A DNA stretch of 9,023 bases from JANXVY01 sp038329675 (GTDB lineage Bacteria > Pseudomonadota > Alphaproteobacteria > Rhizobiales > Hyphomicrobiaceae), in the NCBI GenBank assembly GCA_038329675.1, contig JBBQNE010000128.1, forward strand, positions 1 to 9,023. Direction: 5' to 3'. The notes beneath the pieces are model-generated. The model was not told the origin of the DNA. It worked only from the letters and a program-made list of their open reading frames with translations, and did not search any database. The position numbers and the translations under genes are program-made. This document shows positions 7,077-9,023 of the stretch, piece after piece. Position 1 is the stretch's first letter. Each line of letters begins with the position of its first letter.

Positions 7077-7104
7077 CCGAAAAGTCGAGGTCCGACGTCC
7101 GCCG

Positions 7105-7869
7105 TTAGAACACTCCCCGCATGGCGTAAACGATCAAGGCGGCAGCTCCCAAAGCACCAAGCGTCCAACCCGCAAGTTGAAGCGCGCGGCGACGGCGCTT
7201 CATGATCTTGGGCTGGGCGCGGCTCGCCTGGAAATGCTCGATCGTCGGGTCGGAACCGGGCGCATCAAAGATTTTGTAATAGTCTTTCGGCAGGACCGTT
7301 ATCGAGACGCCAGCCATCTCATCGAAGGCCATGTAGACCATGTCTTCGTCAACGGTGGTCTTCTTGGCCTTGTTCTCGCCAGCGGCCCAAAGGTTGGCAA
7401 ACTTGCGGCCGCCTGGCGTATTGCGAACCGCAACAGTGCCAGCCGATATCCGCAGATACCAGCGGCCGTATTCGAAGGTCGGGTGGAAGAGCATCGTCAC
7501 ATCCGACGTCATGGTGTCGAAGGCGGCGAGCGGTTTTCGCACCACGGCATCGGCGTCGAGATAGACGATGTCGCGATCAGGAAACTTGTCGAGGCAATAG
7601 GCAACGAACACGGGTTTCATGCGCGTGTTCGCCTCCCAGCCGCCGCGAGGGTCGTATCGCTTCAAAAAGTGATTGATATTTTGCGCCTCAAGCGACGCTT
7701 TGAGAGACAAAATTTGCGGTAAGTAGTTGGGTGTGTAGAAGCCGCACGCAATGTAGGATTGTCCACCACCCATCCACAGATAGTCATCGGGGAGCGGCAG
7801 ATGCGTGTCGGCACCTCCGTTTGACCCGTCCACCCGGTCTCCCTCGCTTACCGTCGTCGATACCGCCAT
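7105..7869 (-). CDS. Glycosyltransferase-like protein (GT-A fold) with C-terminal membrane anchor
   Basis: A 254-residue protein predicted to transfer a sugar from a nucleotide-sugar donor; donor and acceptor are unknown. The DXD-type motif is YLDADAVVRKPL (103-114). Other marks are YTPNYL (45-50), RMKPVFVAYCL (83-93), a TVDEDMVYMAF acidic segment (172-182) and EHFQASR (211-217). The basic patch KRRRR (224-228) followed by a hydrophobic helix (about 231-250) near the very end looks like a tail anchor, with the catalytic part facing the cytoplasm by the positive-inside rule. The start is uncertain: ATG at 7869 has GAGG only three bases upstream, while a GTG at 7914 adds 15 residues but lacks a visible ribosome binding site. 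It lies downstream of a second glycosyltransferase gene on the same strand and is probably cotranscribed. It converges on the DUF459 gene, with 28 bases between. Confidence 0.82.
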   Translation of the reverse strand: MAVSTTVSEGDRVDGSNGGADTHLPLPDDYLWMGGGQSYIACGFYTPNYLPQILSLKASLEAQNINHFLKRYDPRGGWEANTRMKPVFVAYCLDKFPDRDIVYLDADAVVRKPLAAFDTMTSDVTMLFHPTFEYGRWYLRISAGTVAVRNTPGGRKFANLWAAGENKAKKTTVDEDMVYMAFDEMAGVSITVLPKDYYKIFDAPGSDPTIEHFQASRAQPKIMKRRRRALQLAGWTLGALGAAALIVYAMRGVF

Positions 7870-7977
7870 CAACCTCACCCACGCTTCTTTAGCAGTGACG
7901 TCTTGCGGTCCCACCGTTGCGATGTCTAGAGGCGCGGATTGGAACTGCAGACGGAAACGTTCGACCCATCAACAGCG

Positions 7978-8811
7978 TCAGTCGCGCCAATACTCGGCGA
8001 GCCATTGGGCTGGCGGAAACCGGCGGCGGGTCGGCCGGAAGCTCAAGCCCGTCCGCACGCGCTTGCCGCGCTCGTGTTCGCCGCGCATCGCCGACTGCGG
8101 CGTAATCGAGCCATAAAACACTAAAATCTTTGCCCCTGTCGGCGGTCGCTTCGGCGCCGTGACGAACCGGAGCACGCGATTATCCGATAGGCACACATGA
8201 TTGAACGCCGGCACCCAGTCCGGTGGCCAAAACACCACCTCGTCGACGGCCTTGGTCAAGAAATTTTGCTCTTTCCCGTCGTAGCGGCTGATGATGTCAG
8301 CTGGCGGCGTCGCATAAAACCGCTCGATGACGGCGGCTTCCGCGCCTATGAAATAGCGAACGACCGAGCTATTGCCGTAGCCCAGGTGAGGGTTTTTCCA
8401 TTCGCGGATGATCAAAAAGCGGCCGGGATGGCGCAGCATTTCATCAATGTTGCCAACAATCACCAGATCCAGGTCAAGAAACAGCGTCATGCCAGACAGT
8501 CCGCCGAGGCGATCTTGCATCAGCGCGAGTTTAGGCCAGTATTTTCCAAGTTTTGGATCGTACTCAAACGTCGGCAGTGGCTGGCACTCAATGTCTGGCT
8601 CGATCCCCGCCGTATCGTCGGTAAAACAAACAAACCGGACGTTCCAACTCGTGTTGCGAACAACCATCGCGCGCAGGCGGTTGACGAAAATCGCTGGATA
8701 ACGGTCGCCCCATTTCATGCACACGACGTTGATGCAACGCGTGGCCTGTGCGTCAGCAAACTGCGTTTGCCAACTGGCGGAGCTACGGTTTGAGGCAGGT
8801 GAGACGGACAT
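7978..8811 (-). CDS. Glycosyltransferase family protein (GT-A fold, DXD motif)
   Basis: A 277-residue protein, probably cytoplasmic, resembling a bacterial group of GT8-like glycosyltransferases. After a polar N-terminus of about 25 residues come CINVVCMKWGDRYP (26-39), FVCFTDD (60-66), GKYWPKLAL (89-97) and LFLDLDLVIVGNIDEM (110-125), with DLD at 113-115 as the expected metal/nucleotide-sugar site. IIREWKN (134-140), GNSSV (146-150), EQNFLT (181-186), FWPPDWVPAF (194-203) and KILVFYG (228-234) follow. In relatives as I remember them, the last motif reads VFHG, so tyrosine replaces the usual histidine here. The C-terminus is rich in arginine. ATG at 8811 is the start, with TGAGG 13 bases upstream, a weak site; the family core begins only at about residue 26. 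It is first of two glycosyltransferase genes in tandem and is divergent from the partial gene at the right edge. Substrate unknown. Confidence 0.85.
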   Translation of the reverse strand: MSVSPASNRSSASWQTQFADAQATRCINVVCMKWGDRYPAIFVNRLRAMVVRNTSWNVRFVCFTDDTAGIEPDIECQPLPTFEYDPKLGKYWPKLALMQDRLGGLSGMTLFLDLDLVIVGNIDEMLRHPGRFLIIREWKNPHLGYGNSSVVRYFIGAEAAVIERFYATPPADIISRYDGKEQNFLTKAVDEVVFWPPDWVPAFNHVCLSDNRVLRFVTAPKRPPTGAKILVFYGSITPQSAMRGEHERGKRVRTGLSFRPTRRRFPPAQWLAEYWRD

Positions 8812-8924
8812 CGGATAAACGAGACCTCAAAGACACACCGTGCCAATTCCGGGCGCGCGTTAGCGTTGGCTTTAGACCTTGCAGCCCACAATGGCCGCGA
8901 TAACCAACGCCACTGAGGCCACCC
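8812..8924. other. Divergent intergenic region
   Basis: These 113 bases separate the start of the glycosyltransferase gene (minus strand) from the start of the unidentified gene (plus strand), so promoters for both should lie here. TTGGCT (8866-8871) and CACAAT (8887-8892) are a loose plus-strand pair with a short 15-base spacer; TTGGCA on the minus strand (8847-8842) has no matching -10 box. Neither is convincing. Confidence 0.3.
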
Positions 8925-9023
8925 ATGGCATTCGATACCATCCCACTTGACGCTTTGGCCAGACGGTCAGACATCGGCGAACTCGAGATCGTCCGGTTAG
9001 CTGATGCGCTGCGCAACGATGGT
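8925..9023 (+). CDS. Unidentified protein, N-terminal 33 codons only (runs off right edge)
   Basis: An ATG at 8925 preceded by GAGG (8915-8918, six-base spacing) opens a frame that stays open to the window end. It begins MAFDTIPLDALARRSD and continues with an acidic, helix-prone stretch (ELEIVRLADAL), with no signal peptide. The composition looks like a real protein, unlike the serine- and arginine-rich frame on the opposite strand. It is divergent from the glycosyltransferase gene, with 113 bases between. I do not recognise the family from so little sequence. Confidence 0.6.
   Translation, partial: MAFDTIPLDALARRSDIGELEIVRLADALRNDG

Noticed and set aside
7057..7722. 221-residue open frame on the plus strand opposite the tail-anchored glycosyltransferase
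   Set aside because: The opposite strand has the DXD motif and family features; this frame has none and begins within the preceding gene.
8197..8793. 198-residue plus-strand frame opposite the second glycosyltransferase
   Set aside because: No motif is recognised, and the minus-strand gene shows a full set of family motifs over the same bases.
8783..9016. Minus-strand 77-residue frame at the right edge
   Set aside because: Its composition is rich in Ser, Arg and Gly with no motif. It overlaps the glycosyltransferase start and the better-supported plus-strand start at 8925.

Overview
The window looks like ordinary chromosomal DNA from a GC-rich alphaproteobacterium. This placement is inferred from the gene families: an OpgH/MdoH glucan glucosyltransferase, an MltB-type lytic transglycosylase paired with a DUF459 protein, and a polysaccharide deacetylase with an unusual 'LDLCE' motif. 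The genus cannot be named from the sequence alone. No rRNA, tRNA, CRISPR array, insertion sequence, integrase or phage gene was seen.

Layout from left to right. (1) 3-1457 (+): C-terminal part of opgH, which enters from the left edge. (2) 1474-3155 (-): a two-gene unit, a secreted NodB-type polysaccharide deacetylase followed by a GNAT acetyltransferase, joined by a 4-base ATGA overlap. A 15-bp tandem repeat lies directly upstream of the deacetylase start. (3) 3239-4090 (+): a tandem pair of Uma2-family (PD-(D/E)XK fold) genes. The first is a decayed remnant with an ATG-to-ACG start change and a large internal deletion; the second is intact. (4) 4255-7076 (+): a two-gene operon, a periplasmic MltB-like lytic transglycosylase with a peptidoglycan-binding domain, overlapping by ATGA a DUF459 (SGNH-like) secreted protein whose catalytic positions look substituted. 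(5) 7105-8811 (-): two GT-A type glycosyltransferase genes, the downstream one with a C-terminal membrane anchor. (6) 8925-9023 (+): the first 33 codons of an unidentified gene leaving at the right edge.

Most genes concern the cell envelope: periplasmic glucan synthesis, glycan deacetylation, peptidoglycan cleavage and sugar transfer. Apart from the two overlapping pairs and the glycosyltransferase pair there is no evidence that they form one pathway. I see no clear new defence or mobile system. The points most worth a second look are the broken Uma2 paralogue, the 15-bp repeat carrying Shine-Dalgarno-like cores, the possibly inactive SGNH protein coupled to a lytic transglycosylase, and the tail-anchored glycosyltransferase.
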